A DNA stretch of 64,000 nt from Pseudomonadota bacterium (GTDB lineage Bacteria > Pseudomonadota > Gammaproteobacteria > Steroidobacterales > JBCBZW01), in the NCBI GenBank assembly GCA_039815145.1, contig JBCBZW010000001.1:1-64000 (forward strand). The letters run 5' to 3'. The notes under the pieces are model-generated. The model ran no database searches. It was not told the origin of the DNA and saw only the letters and a list, made by a program, of their open reading frames with translations. How positions within the stretch are numbered: position 1 is the stretch's first letter; the number at the start of each line of letters is the position of its first letter. Positions 8,343 to 17,489 of this stretch are shown here, in pieces. A program made the position numbers and the translations under genes.

Positions 8343-9245
8343 ATGGACAAGCTGTTTGCGATGCGCGCGTTCGTGGAAATCGCCGATCAGGGCAGCATCA
8401 CCGCCGCCGCCCAGGCCCTGGACCGTTCGCAACCGTCGATGGTGCGCACGCTGGGGGCACTGGAGGCACACCTCGGCACGCGCCTGCTGCAGCGGACGAC
8501 GCGGCGCATGTCCCTGACGCCGGAGGGGCGGGACTACCTGGCGCGGTGCAGGCGAATCCTGGCGGACGTGGAGGATGCGGAGGCGGCCATCGGCCCCCAG
8601 GAGGGCGATCCTCGGGGCGAGCTGCGCCTGTCCGCCCCGCTCGAGTTCGGCACCCACCACGTCACCCCCGCGGTGCTGCGCTTCCTCGAGCGCTTTCCCG
8701 CCATGCGCGTGGAGCTCGCCCTCGCCGACCGCAACGTCGATCTGGTGGAGGAACACATCGATCTGGCGGTGCGCATCGGTGACCTGGCGGACTCCACGAT
8801 GGTGGCGATCGCGGTCGGCACCATGCGCCAGGTGGTCGTGGCGAGTCCGGACCTGCTCGCCAAGGTGGGCACCCCGCGCCAGCCCCAGGCCCTGGGTGAG
8901 CTGCCCTGCGTGCGCCTCTCCAACCTGCCTCATCAGCGCAGCACCTGGCGCTTCGGCGTCGGTCAGGACGAACGACAGGTCAAGGTTGACGGTCCCTTCG
9001 CCTGCAATCAGATCAAGGCGGCGGTGACCGCTTGCCGGGCCGGCAGCGGCTTCGGCCGTTTCCTCTACTACCAGGTGCACGATCACGTGGTGAACGCAGA
9101 CCTAGTGGAAGTACTGACTGAGCATGAGGTGGCGCCCAGCCCCGTCTCCCTGGTGTACCCCAGCGCGCGCCTCGTGCCCGCGCGCCTTCGACGGCTGATC
9201 GACTGGCTGCGCGATGACCTCGCGCGGGTGCCGGCGATGGGCTGA
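8343..9245 (+). CDS. LysR-family transcriptional regulator
   Basis: 300 residues. The N-terminal helix-turn-helix begins MDKLFAMRAFVEIADQGSIT and continues through AAAQALDRSQPSMVRTLGALE and GTRLLQRTTRRMSLTPEG, the LysR signature. Residues about 90-295 form the periplasmic-binding-like effector domain (GELRLSAPLEFGTHHV, EHIDLAVRIGDLADSTMVA). It diverges from the VOC/flavoprotein pair with a 130-base shared region containing an inverted repeat, the standard LysR arrangement, so those two genes are the likely targets. The inducer is unknown. Confidence 0.92.
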   Translation: MDKLFAMRAFVEIADQGSITAAAQALDRSQPSMVRTLGALEAHLGTRLLQRTTRRMSLTPEGRDYLARCRRILADVEDAEAAIGPQEGDPRGELRLSAPLEFGTHHVTPAVLRFLERFPAMRVELALADRNVDLVEEHIDLAVRIGDLADSTMVAIAVGTMRQVVVASPDLLAKVGTPRQPQALGELPCVRLSNLPHQRSTWRFGVGQDERQVKVDGPFACNQIKAAVTACRAGSGFGRFLYYQVHDHVVNADLVEVLTEHEVAPSPVSLVYPSARLVPARLRRLIDWLRDDLARVPAMG

Positions 9246-9247
9246 CG

Positions 9248-11020
9248 CTAGCCCTCGGAGTGGTCGTCGCCCTGGCTGCCACTACTGCTGCCAGCGTGGC
9301 GTTGGCGGGTGATGGCGAGCGCCTGCCCGCAGACGCGCACCTTCTTCAGGGACTGGAAGATTGCCTTGGGCATGCCCTTGGGGAGATCCACAAAGCTGTG
9401 ATCGTCCTCGATCCGGATGTGGCCGATGTAGCGCCCGTCGAGGCCCGCCTCGTTGGCGATGGCGCCGACGATGTTGCCCGGCTTCACGCCGTGGCTGGCG
9501 CCCACTTCGATGCGAAAGCGCTCGCTGTCGGGGTCTGGGCCTCGGTCGCGTCGCGGTGGGCGGGCCGGTCGAGCATCCTCGCGTGGCTCACGCCGAGGCG
9601 CGCGCTTAGGCCGAGGGCCGCCCGCATCGTCCTGACGCGAGGATCGCTTGGGGCGCTCCCCTCGATCGGGGCGAGGTGCCGGCTCCTCTCGCTCCTCTAG
9701 GAGAAGCGGCTTATCGCCCAGAGATAGCTGGGCCAGGGCGGCCGCGATATCCACCTCCGAGACGTCGTGTTCGTCGCGATACTGCTCGATGAGGCCGCGC
9801 ATGAAGTCGACCTCACCGGCGGCGAGCGTCTCGGTGATCTTCTGCTTGAAGTTGGCGATGCGCTGGTTGTTGACCGCTTGCGTCGTCGGCAGAGTGAGGC
9901 GCTCGATGCGCTGGCGCGTGGCACGCTCGATCGCGTACAGCAGGCGCTTCTCACGCGGGGCCACGAACAGGATCGCATCGCCCCGGCGGCCGGCGCGACC
10001 CGTGCGCCCGATGCGGTGGATGTAGGTTTGCGGATCGTTGGGAATGTCGAAGTTGATCACGTGGCTGACGCGGTCCACATCGAGGCCGCGCGCGGCGACA
10101 TCAGTGGCCACGAGGATGTCCAGGGATCCACCGCGAAAGCGCTCGATCATCTGCTCACGGTGCTTCTGCGCCATATCGCCGCTCATCGCCTCGGCGGCAT
10201 GGCCGCGCGCCTGTAAGCGTTCGGCGAGCTCGACGGTCGCAGTGCGCGTGCGCACGAAGATCAGCAAGCCGTCGAAGGGTTCCACTTCGAGGATGCGCGT
10301 GAGGGCGTCGAGCTTGTGCACGCCGCTCACCTGCCAGTAGCGCTGGCGAATGGTTTCGGCCGTGGCGGTGGTGGCGCGAACGCTGATCTCCTCCGGCGAG
10401 CGCAGGTGGCGGCGTGCGATGCGCTCCACCTCCCGGGGCATGGTGGCTGAGAAAAGCGCTAGCTGGCGCTCGGCCGGCGTCTGCTCGAGGATCCACTCCA
10501 CCTCTTCCACGAAGCCCATGCGCAACATCTCGTCCGCCTCGTCGAGCACCAACGCCGACACGGAATCCAGGCGCAGGGTGTCGCGACGCATGTGGTCCAT
10601 CACGCGCCCGGGCGTGCCCACCACCACGTGCACGCCGCGGCGGAGCTGGCGCAGCTGCCCGCCGTACTCCTGGCCGCCGTAGATCGGGAGTACGCGAAAG
10701 CCGGGAAGGTGCGCCGCGTAACGCTTGAAGGCCTCCGCCACCTGGATCGCCAGCTCGCGCGTAGGGCAGAGCGTGAGCAACTGCACGCCACGAGCCTCGA
10801 GATCGAGGCGCGAGAGCAACGGCAGGGCGAAGGCCGCCGTCTTGCCCGTGCCGGTGGGGGCGTGGCCGAGCAGGTCGCGGCCCGCCAGCAACAGCGGAAT
10901 CGCCTGTGCCTGGATCGGCGTGGGGTGCTCGTAGCCGAGGGCGTCCAGGGCTTGCACCAGATTGGGTGCGAGCCCGAGTTCGCGAAAGGCGGGCGTGGGG
11001 GTGGCGTCTTCGGGGGCCAT
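9248..11020 (-). CDS. deaD: DEAD-box ATP-dependent RNA helicase with DbpA-type RNA-binding domain
   Basis: 590 residues. The helicase core has the Q motif (YEHPTPIQAQAIP), motif I APTGTGKTAAF, DEAD (VLDEADEML), SAT (LFSATMP) and the C-terminal core motifs VATDVAARGLD and HRIGRTGRAGR. After a basic, arginine/proline-rich linker (about 430-490) comes a DbpA/CsdA-type RNA-binding domain (RIEVGASHGVKPGNIVGAI to VRVCGQALAI). This matches DeaD/CsdA, which remodels structured RNA in ribosome assembly and mRNA turnover, especially in the cold. It converges with the LysR gene (2-base gap) and diverges from the symporter gene. Confidence 0.93.
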   Translation of the reverse strand: MAPEDATPTPAFRELGLAPNLVQALDALGYEHPTPIQAQAIPLLLAGRDLLGHAPTGTGKTAAFALPLLSRLDLEARGVQLLTLCPTRELAIQVAEAFKRYAAHLPGFRVLPIYGGQEYGGQLRQLRRGVHVVVGTPGRVMDHMRRDTLRLDSVSALVLDEADEMLRMGFVEEVEWILEQTPAERQLALFSATMPREVERIARRHLRSPEEISVRATTATAETIRQRYWQVSGVHKLDALTRILEVEPFDGLLIFVRTRTATVELAERLQARGHAAEAMSGDMAQKHREQMIERFRGGSLDILVATDVAARGLDVDRVSHVINFDIPNDPQTYIHRIGRTGRAGRRGDAILFVAPREKRLLYAIERATRQRIERLTLPTTQAVNNQRIANFKQKITETLAAGEVDFMRGLIEQYRDEHDVSEVDIAAALAQLSLGDKPLLLEEREEPAPRPDRGERPKRSSRQDDAGGPRPKRAPRREPREDARPARPPRRDRGPDPDSERFRIEVGASHGVKPGNIVGAIANEAGLDGRYIGHIRIEDDHSFVDLPKGMPKAIFQSLKKVRVCGQALAITRQRHAGSSSGSQGDDHSEG

Positions 11021-11171
11021 GGGATCTCTGCGGGGGTCGGTTCAGGGGCGTTGCTCGAAGGCAGCGCGGGCCGCGCATCATACTCCTGCCAGCGCCGCGC
11101 CGCTCAGCAGGCGAGGCGAAAACCGGGTTAGACTCGGCCGCTGCCACTCATCGGACGGAAGCGCAGCGCCT

Positions 11172-12656
11172 ATGGATTCCCTGGTCAGTACTCTCAACGG
11201 CTTCATCTGGAGCCCCGCGCTCATCTACCTGCTCCTGGGTGCTGGCCTGTTCTACTCGGTGCTGACCCGCTTCGTCCAAGTACGCATGTTCGGGGAGATG
11301 CTGCGCCTGCTGTTCAGCGGCAAGGGCTCCGAGCGCGGGATCTCCTCCTTCCAGGCCTTATCCGTTTCTCTCTCCGGTCGCGTCGGCACCGGCAACATCG
11401 CGGGCGTGGCCGCCGCCATCGGCTTCGGCGGTCCGGGCGCGGTGTTCTGGATGTGGATAGTGGCCTTCCTCGGCGCATCGACCGCCTACGTGGAGTCGAC
11501 CCTCGGGCAGATCTATAAGGAGGAGGACGAGGGTGAGTACCGCGGCGGACCCGCGTACTACATCGAAAAGGCCATGGGCCAGGCGTGGTACGGCTGGGCC
11601 TTCGCCCTGATCACCCTGCTCTCCTGCGGATTCCTGCTGCCCGGGGTGCAGTCGAACGCGATCGGCAACGCGGTGGAGGTGGCCCTAGGCCCAGGTGCCA
11701 CGATCAACACCTTCTTCGGCGAAGTGGGCAGCACCAAGCTCATCACCGCTACGGTGGTCGTGTCCCTCCTTGGCATCATCATCTTCGGCGGCGTGAAGCG
11801 CATCGCCAAGGTGACGCAGGTGGTGGTGCCCTTGATGGCGCTCGCCTACATCGTCACCGCCGTGATCATCGTGGTGATGAACATCGCCAAGGTGCCCGCC
11901 ATCCTGGGCCTCATCGTGGGCGACGCCTTCACCCCCATGGCGGGCTTCGGCGCCGCCATCGGCTGGGGCGTCAAGCGCGGCGTGTACTCCAACGAGGCAG
12001 GTCAAGGCACCGGCCCGCACGCTGCCGCTGCCTCCGAGGTGGAGCATCCAGCGCAGCAAGGCCTCGTGCAGGCCTTCTCCGTGTACGTCGACACCCTGTT
12101 CGTGTGCACGGCCACCGCCTTGATGATCCTGATCACCGGCGCCTACAACGTGCACAACCCCGACGGCGGCTTCCTGATCCAGAACCTCTCGCCAGAACTG
12201 GTGGCCAGCAGCCCCGCCTTCACCCAGTACGCGGTGGAGAGCATGTTGCCCGGTGTCGGCAAGCCCTTCATCGCCCTGGCCCTCTTCTTCTTCGCCTTCA
12301 CCACGATGCTCGCCTACTACTACATCGCGGAGACCAACGTGGCCTACATCCGGCGCACGATTCGCATTCCCGGCGAACTGCTGGTGCTGAAGCTGGTACT
12401 GATGGGAGCGGTGTTCTACGGCACCATCCGCACCGCCAACCTGGCCTGGGCCATGGGCGACCTCGGCGTGGGCCTGATGGCCTGGCTCAACGTGGTGGGG
12501 ATCTTGATCCTCTTCTTCATGGGCAAGCCATCGCTGATGGCCCTCAAGGACTACGAGCGGCAGCGCCGCGAGGGCGCCACCACCTACACCTTCGACCCGA
12601 AGAGCCTCGGCATTCGCAAGGCCAGCTTCTGGGAGGAGCGCTTGCGCAAGCGTTAG
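11172..12656 (+). CDS. AGCS-family sodium:alanine/glycine symporter
   Basis: 494-residue inner-membrane protein importing a small neutral amino acid with sodium. The ATG at 11172 gives MDSLVSTLNGFIWSPALIYLL, the usual N terminus with its first helix. Family signatures are visible: GRVGTGNIAGVAAAIGFGGPGA near residue 75 and GVKRGVYSNEAGQGTGPHAA near 275, with about ten hydrophobic segments. Length is typical. I looked upstream (11021-11171) for a glycine riboswitch, which often controls this family, and found none. Confidence 0.92.
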   Translation: MDSLVSTLNGFIWSPALIYLLLGAGLFYSVLTRFVQVRMFGEMLRLLFSGKGSERGISSFQALSVSLSGRVGTGNIAGVAAAIGFGGPGAVFWMWIVAFLGASTAYVESTLGQIYKEEDEGEYRGGPAYYIEKAMGQAWYGWAFALITLLSCGFLLPGVQSNAIGNAVEVALGPGATINTFFGEVGSTKLITATVVVSLLGIIIFGGVKRIAKVTQVVVPLMALAYIVTAVIIVVMNIAKVPAILGLIVGDAFTPMAGFGAAIGWGVKRGVYSNEAGQGTGPHAAAASEVEHPAQQGLVQAFSVYVDTLFVCTATALMILITGAYNVHNPDGGFLIQNLSPELVASSPAFTQYAVESMLPGVGKPFIALALFFFAFTTMLAYYYIAETNVAYIRRTIRIPGELLVLKLVLMGAVFYGTIRTANLAWAMGDLGVGLMAWLNVVGILILFFMGKPSLMALKDYERQRREGATTYTFDPKSLGIRKASFWEERLRKR

Positions 12657-12773
12657 CCACGGGAGTTCATCCGCGCAGCTCCCGGCGCACCGAAGTTCCC
12701 CCTATACTGGCCGCACGGGCGTGCTCGAGGCGCCCCGGGAGAGCGAACGGACAGCCGAGCGAGGGATACTCCC

Positions 12774-15332
12774 ATGGCAGTCGGATCCGACGCCGAAAGC
12801 CGCGCCCTAGCGGACTGCGCAGACGAACCCATCCACATCCCCGGGTGCATCCAACCCTGGGGTGCCCTGATCGGCTGTGACGCTGCCCTCAGCGAGATTC
12901 GCTACGCGAGTGAAAACCTACCTCGTTTCGTCGGATTCACCCTCGCCGAGCTCCTTGGCTCCGCCCCCACCACGCTCCTGAGCGCCGAACAACTCAAGCG
13001 ATTGCAGGATGCCCTGACCGATCCCCTACGGCGCCCCGACGAGCGCGCGGTGGGTCTCGGGCAGTGCGAAGGCGTGAGGGGCTTGCTCGACGCCTCGGCC
13101 TTTCGGGTGGACGAGCACGTCGTCATAGAGTTCACGCCCACGCAGCCCGGCCAACCCGCGGCGGAGCATCTCGCCGAACAGCTGACGCAGCTCCTCGACC
13201 AGATCGATGATCATCGGCATCTCCCCGCCCTCCTCGACGACGCGGTGATCTGGCTGCGACGCCTCACCGGGGTCGACCAGGTGATGGCCTTCAAGCTCCT
13301 CGATGACGGTTCGGGGGAAGTGGTGGCCGAAAGCGTGGCCGCAGATGGCCAGAGCTTCCTCGGCCTGCGATTCCCCCAATGGGACATCCCCCCGCAGGCG
13401 CGGGAGATGATGCTGCGAACCCCGCTGCGGGTGATCGCCGACATCGAACAGCCCCCGGTCGACCTCGCCAGCGCGGACCCGCACGCGCCTCCCCTCGATA
13501 TCTCCCTGGCCACGGTGCGCGGCGTCTCACCCGTACACATTCAGTACCTCGCCAACATGGGCACGCGAGCCAGCATGACGCTCACCATCATGAGCCGCGG
13601 CAAGCTCTGGGGGATGTTCTCCTTCAAGCATCGCGAGGCCTACGTGCCCTCGACGGCTACTCGCACGCTGCTGCTGCCGTTCCTGAAGCACTTTAACCTG
13701 AAGCTCTCCGCGCTGGCCTACGAGGCGAGCACCGAAGACCGCGAACGCGAGCGTGCCTTCCTCGATACCCTGCGCACGCAGCAAGATGACGACACTCCCT
13801 TAGGAGAGCTGCTGGCCACCGACCACGTGCGCTTCCTGCGCCAGTTCGAGGCCTGCGGCCTCGCCCTACAACTCGCCGAGCGCGCACCGCGCAGCTTCGG
13901 CCTCTGCCCGCCGCCGGCCGCGCTGGAAGCACTGATCGACGACGTCACCGATATCGTCAGCGTCGACAGTCTTGCTGCCCACCTGCATTGTGACCGCGCT
14001 GTCCTGGGCGTCATCGCTGGCGCACTGATCATCCCGTTAGGTGGTCTTGGATGCATCGTGCTATTCCGCGAGGAGACGGCTAGCACCTTTCGCTGGGCTG
14101 GCGAGCCGAAGAAGGACATCAGGGACGACGCGGGGCGCACCAGACTCAGCCCGCGCGGCTCCTTCGGTCTGTATCTCGAGGAGAGGCGAGGCCAGTGCAC
14201 ACCATGGTCCGCCGCCGACCGTTCCCTCGCCCACGGCCTGGGCGAGGTGTTGATTGAAGACCTGCAGCGACGGCTGCTGCTCGACCGAGAGATCCTCACC
14301 CACCGCACGCGCCAGCAGAAGGTGATGATCAATGAACTCAACCACCGTGTGCGCAATATCCTGGCCCTGATCCGGGCCATCACCCGCCAGGCCCGCAGCC
14401 ATCGCACTTCCCTGGACAGCTACGCCGCGGCGCTGGAGAAGCGCATCGAGGCGCTGGCCAAGGCGCACGACCTGAGCAGCGAGAGCGCGAACCGTGGGGT
14501 GTCGCTCAGCTCACTGGTCAGCGCCGAGCTCGCGCCGTTCGAGCAGCGGGCAGCGGACGGCAGCGCCAACGTGCGCATCCATGGCGACGATGCGCATTTC
14601 CGTCCAGACATGAGTCCTCTGGTGGCGCTCGTCGTGCATGAGATGACCACCAATGCCACCAAGTACGGCGCCCTGTCGATCACCGGCGGCCGTATCGAGG
14701 TGGCTATTTCACGCGAAGCCAAGGGCGTGAGAATGCGCTGGGTGGAGTCGGGCGGACCACCGGTGGTGGCCCCCGAAGCCGCCGGCTTCGGGACCACCCT
14801 GATTCGCAACGCAGTCCCTTTCGAACTCGACGGCACGGTAGACCTGCACTTCCACCCCCAAGGCGTGGAAGTGGTGCTTTGGTTGCCCGAGTCCGCGCTG
14901 CTCACGGGCGTCCCACCGACCCGCCCCGAGGCCGTGCAAGCGCTCGCCGATGATCCGAGCGCGACACCGCCCCGCACGCGTGGTTCGGTGCTCGTTGTCG
15001 AGGACAACTCCGTCATGTCCATCGACCTCCAATCGATGATGGAGACCATCGGCTTCGAACGCGTGACACTCGCCTCCAACGAGGCGTCGGCCCTGCAGCA
15101 GCTCGACAACAGCGCGTTCGATTTCGTGGTCCTCGATATCAACCTCAATGAGGAGAACAGCTACCCCATTGCCAGGCGCCTCAAGGCCGCTGCCACACCC
15201 TTTCTATTCCTGACCGGCTACGGAACTGAGGTGCCAAGGCCGGACGATCTGGCCGACGTCGTCACCTTAACCAAACCGGCGGATCAGGCTGAGCTCACCC
15301 TCGCCATCGACGCCCTGCTCCATGACGGCTAA
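12774..15332 (+). CDS. Bacteriophytochrome: PAS-GAF-PHY photosensor with HWE histidine kinase and receiver domain
   Basis: 852-residue red/far-red light sensor. Cys15 (LADCADEPIHIPG) is in the place of the biliverdin-binding cysteine of bacteriophytochromes. The GAF domain keeps Asp204 in a PQWDIP version of the PASDIP motif and SPVHIQYLANMG with its chromophore-contacting His. The PHY tongue has SPRGSF (PRxSF). The kinase is of the HWE/HisKA_2 class with His524 in NELNHRVRNIL, and an HATPase-like domain follows (EMTTNATKYGA). The C-terminal receiver (about 740-850) has VVEDN and phospho-acceptor Asp788 in VVLDINL. The stop overlaps the next kinase gene by 11 bases. No heme oxygenase gene is in the window, so biliverdin must come from elsewhere. 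Output pathway unknown. Confidence 0.93.
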   Translation: MAVGSDAESRALADCADEPIHIPGCIQPWGALIGCDAALSEIRYASENLPRFVGFTLAELLGSAPTTLLSAEQLKRLQDALTDPLRRPDERAVGLGQCEGVRGLLDASAFRVDEHVVIEFTPTQPGQPAAEHLAEQLTQLLDQIDDHRHLPALLDDAVIWLRRLTGVDQVMAFKLLDDGSGEVVAESVAADGQSFLGLRFPQWDIPPQAREMMLRTPLRVIADIEQPPVDLASADPHAPPLDISLATVRGVSPVHIQYLANMGTRASMTLTIMSRGKLWGMFSFKHREAYVPSTATRTLLLPFLKHFNLKLSALAYEASTEDRERERAFLDTLRTQQDDDTPLGELLATDHVRFLRQFEACGLALQLAERAPRSFGLCPPPAALEALIDDVTDIVSVDSLAAHLHCDRAVLGVIAGALIIPLGGLGCIVLFREETASTFRWAGEPKKDIRDDAGRTRLSPRGSFGLYLEERRGQCTPWSAADRSLAHGLGEVLIEDLQRRLLLDREILTHRTRQQKVMINELNHRVRNILALIRAITRQARSHRTSLDSYAAALEKRIEALAKAHDLSSESANRGVSLSSLVSAELAPFEQRAADGSANVRIHGDDAHFRPDMSPLVALVVHEMTTNATKYGALSITGGRIEVAISREAKGVRMRWVESGGPPVVAPEAAGFGTTLIRNAVPFELDGTVDLHFHPQGVEVVLWLPESALLTGVPPTRPEAVQALADDPSATPPRTRGSVLVVEDNSVMSIDLQSMMETIGFERVTLASNEASALQQLDNSAFDFVVLDINLNEENSYPIARRLKAAATPFLFLTGYGTEVPRPDDLADVVTLTKPADQAELTLAIDALLHDG

Positions 15333-16374
15333 GGCCAGCAGCCCCGGCACCGACATCATCTCCGCGTACCACGCGCTGCTGCGCGAGGTGTTGGAAGGCG
15401 GCGAAGGCAGCGAAGGCATCGAACAGATCGGCCGTCGACTGCTGGCCGCCCGCGTACCGCTGACGGCCGTGCGCGATATGCACGAGCAGGTGAGCACCCT
15501 GTTGGCGCACTCGGGCGCCGCCTACGACCTCACGGACGAGATTTCTCAGGCCCTCCTGGGGATTTACGACCGGGCCATGGCGGATCTCTTCGAGCTCCGG
15601 GAGGAACTTCAGGAGGAGGTGCGCGCGAGGCGGGCAGACGATGCCGACAAGCGAGCCGAGCGACAGGCCCTCGAATCAGCCAACACGCGCTTGAAGCATT
15701 GGATCGAGGAGCTGCGCCACTTCAACCACTCCTTGGCTCACGATCTCAAAGCGCCGATCCGCACCGCGAGTGCCTACGTCGATGTGTACCTCGAAGACAA
15801 TGCGAGCCACCTAGGCGACCGCGCACCGTTGGACATCGCCCGCACACAGCTCGACCAGCTTGGCGATCGCATCGATGCGGTACTCGAGCACGCGACGGTG
15901 CTGGGGCGAGAGCAAACCCACGAGCCCGTCGACCTGAACGAATTGCTGAAGCAAGTGCTGGCGGCCCTTCGAACAGACCTGGAGCACACGAAGGCCGACG
16001 TCGCCTACGATCCCTTACCGCAGATCAACGGCGATCGCTTCCAACTCCATGTGCTGCTGCTCAACCTCCTCGGCAATGCGATCAAGTACCGAGAGCCGTC
16101 ACGCCCGCTGACGATCGAAATCCGCAACCTTCCCACCCCCAACGCACAGACCGTCTCCTTCGCGGTCAGCGACAACGGCATCGGCATCGATAAGGGTCAT
16201 CTCAAGCGAATCTTCGAGAGCTTTGCACGGGTGCGAGGCACGCACTCCCAACCGGGCACCGGGCTCGGCCTCGCCATGTGCGCCACCGTGTGCGAGCGCC
16301 ACGGAGGCCGCATCGACGCCCAGTCCGGACCGGGACTGGGCAGCACCTTCACCGTGATTCTCGGCCGCGAATAG
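15322..16374 (+). CDS. Soluble HisKA-class sensor histidine kinase, translationally coupled to the phytochrome
   Basis: 350 residues. Residues about 8-95 form a helical domain resembling the RsbU N-terminal type (YHALLREVLEGG to LLGIYDRAMADLF). A coiled coil (about 95-130) leads into the HisKA helix with His140 (HSLAHDLKAPIRT). The HATPase domain has LLLNLLGNAIKYR, VSDNGIGID and GTGLGLAMC. There are no membrane segments and no own light-sensing domain. The gene starts 11 bases inside the phytochrome gene, so the two are made together. The kinase may act with the phytochrome's receiver domain; that partnership is inference. Confidence 0.88.
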   Translation: MTAKASSPGTDIISAYHALLREVLEGGEGSEGIEQIGRRLLAARVPLTAVRDMHEQVSTLLAHSGAAYDLTDEISQALLGIYDRAMADLFELREELQEEVRARRADDADKRAERQALESANTRLKHWIEELRHFNHSLAHDLKAPIRTASAYVDVYLEDNASHLGDRAPLDIARTQLDQLGDRIDAVLEHATVLGREQTHEPVDLNELLKQVLAALRTDLEHTKADVAYDPLPQINGDRFQLHVLLLNLLGNAIKYREPSRPLTIEIRNLPTPNAQTVSFAVSDNGIGIDKGHLKRIFESFARVRGTHSQPGTGLGLAMCATVCERHGGRIDAQSGPGLGSTFTVILGRE

Positions 16375-16515
16375 CACCCGATCTATTCGTTAGGCATTGC
16401 CATTCGCTCGGTCGAGCAGACCGACAAGCACCACGCTCACGGGCGCCAGAGCCCGGCGAACGGGACGAACATCCCAACTCCATCATCCCAAGCAGTTTCG
16501 ATATCGACAGCAACA

Positions 16516-16544
16516 TTGGCTTTCTCGCCGAAGGGTTGGATATA
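16516..16544 (+). promoter_or_regulatory. Possible sigma70 promoter before the radical SAM gene
   Basis: TTGGCT (16516-16521) and GATATA (16539-16544) are spaced 17 bases apart in the 231-base gap before the radical SAM gene, a gap more AT-rich than its surroundings. The match is partial, and the overlapping TATAGT would need 19-base spacing. No riboswitch or precursor-peptide gene was recognised in the gap. Confidence 0.25.
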
Positions 16545-16605
16545 GTCCAGAGAGATGGCAGCTCGGGGCCGATCAAAAATAATAAGTTAAATACAAGGAT
16601 GGAAG

Positions 16606-17472
16606 ATGTCCGCCACGGAAGCGCAAGCGGCAGCACCAATCGAGCATCAGGCTACCTCCTTAGTCTATTCACCCGAGGAGAATCCCTATCGCACGGTGAT
16701 GGTGGACATAACGCACCGCTGCAATATGGAGTGCCGTAACTGCTATATCCCCAACCGGCACATCCCCGACATGGATGCCGATTGGCTGATCGACACGATC
16801 TCGCGCTTTCCGCAGCGCACGCACATCCGCCTCGTGGGCGCAGAGCCCACGGTCCGCAAGGACTTGCCGGACCTGGTCCGCCGCGTGCGCGAGGCGGGCC
16901 ATCTGCCGATGATCCTCTCCAACGGCCTGAAGCTCGCCAACCGTGACTACGTGCGCAAGCTCAAGCAGGCGGGCCTGCGCACCGTCTACCTCTCCTTCAA
17001 CGGCGGCTTCGATGACGACGCCTACGAGGCTATCGATGATCTTCGCTGCGCGAACCGCAAGGCAGCAGCCCTGGATAGCCTGTGTGCGGAGAACATGTAC
17101 ATCTCCCTCGGGGTGATCCTCGCGCGCGATGTGAACGAGCAGGTGATCGGCCCCGTCTTCCGCGCGGCCATGGACCGGCGCGCCGTACGCGAGCTGCACC
17201 TGCGCTCCATCGGCCCCATCGGACGTTACATGGAGACCCCCCCGCTGCAGATGGCGGAGATGGTCGATCGCCTGGTGGAGCACACGGGCCTCGAGCGTTC
17301 GGCGATCGGCGACTACGAGGGTAAGGGTCATATCGACTTTGCCGTCGGCGGGCTGCGCCTGCAGATCACCCAGTGGCCCGACCTCGAGAGTTCGACGCGC
17401 GGCCGCCTGGCGCCGGACGGCACCCTACAACCTGCCTTCGAGCATGTGCTCGCCAATGAAGGCGGCTACTAA
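16606..17472 (+). CDS. Radical SAM protein of unassigned function
   Basis: 288 residues. The [4Fe-4S] cluster motif is HRCNMECRNC with Cys39, Cys43 and Cys46 (CxxxCxxC), preceded by TVMVDIT. LVGAEPTVRKDLPDLVRRV corresponds to the usual GGEPT SAM-binding stretch, here with Ala in place of one Gly, and the barrel continues through ILSNGLKL and VYLSFNGG. It is short: no SPASM or twitch domain and no second cysteine cluster follow the barrel. The ATG at 16606 has AAGGATGGA just upstream. It is followed by an alpha/beta hydrolase-like gene and a secreted propeller-like protein on the same strand. I looked for a small peptide substrate gene within 230 bases upstream and saw none. The substrate is unknown; a modifying enzyme of a small molecule, sugar or lipid is as likely as a peptide. 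Confidence 0.88.
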   Translation: MSATEAQAAAPIEHQATSLVYSPEENPYRTVMVDITHRCNMECRNCYIPNRHIPDMDADWLIDTISRFPQRTHIRLVGAEPTVRKDLPDLVRRVREAGHLPMILSNGLKLANRDYVRKLKQAGLRTVYLSFNGGFDDDAYEAIDDLRCANRKAAALDSLCAENMYISLGVILARDVNEQVIGPVFRAAMDRRAVRELHLRSIGPIGRYMETPPLQMAEMVDRLVEHTGLERSAIGDYEGKGHIDFAVGGLRLQITQWPDLESSTRGRLAPDGTLQPAFEHVLANEGGY

Positions 17473-17489
17473 ATCCGAGCGCCTGGCCG

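Noticed and set aside
11021-11171. Glycine riboswitch before the AGCS symporter
   Set aside because: None of the conserved glycine aptamer sequence blocks are present in the 150-base gap.
16397-16582. Short frame before the radical SAM gene as a RiPP precursor
   Set aside because: The 61-residue product is arginine-rich without a leader/core pattern, has no ribosome site and overlaps sequence that looks non-coding.
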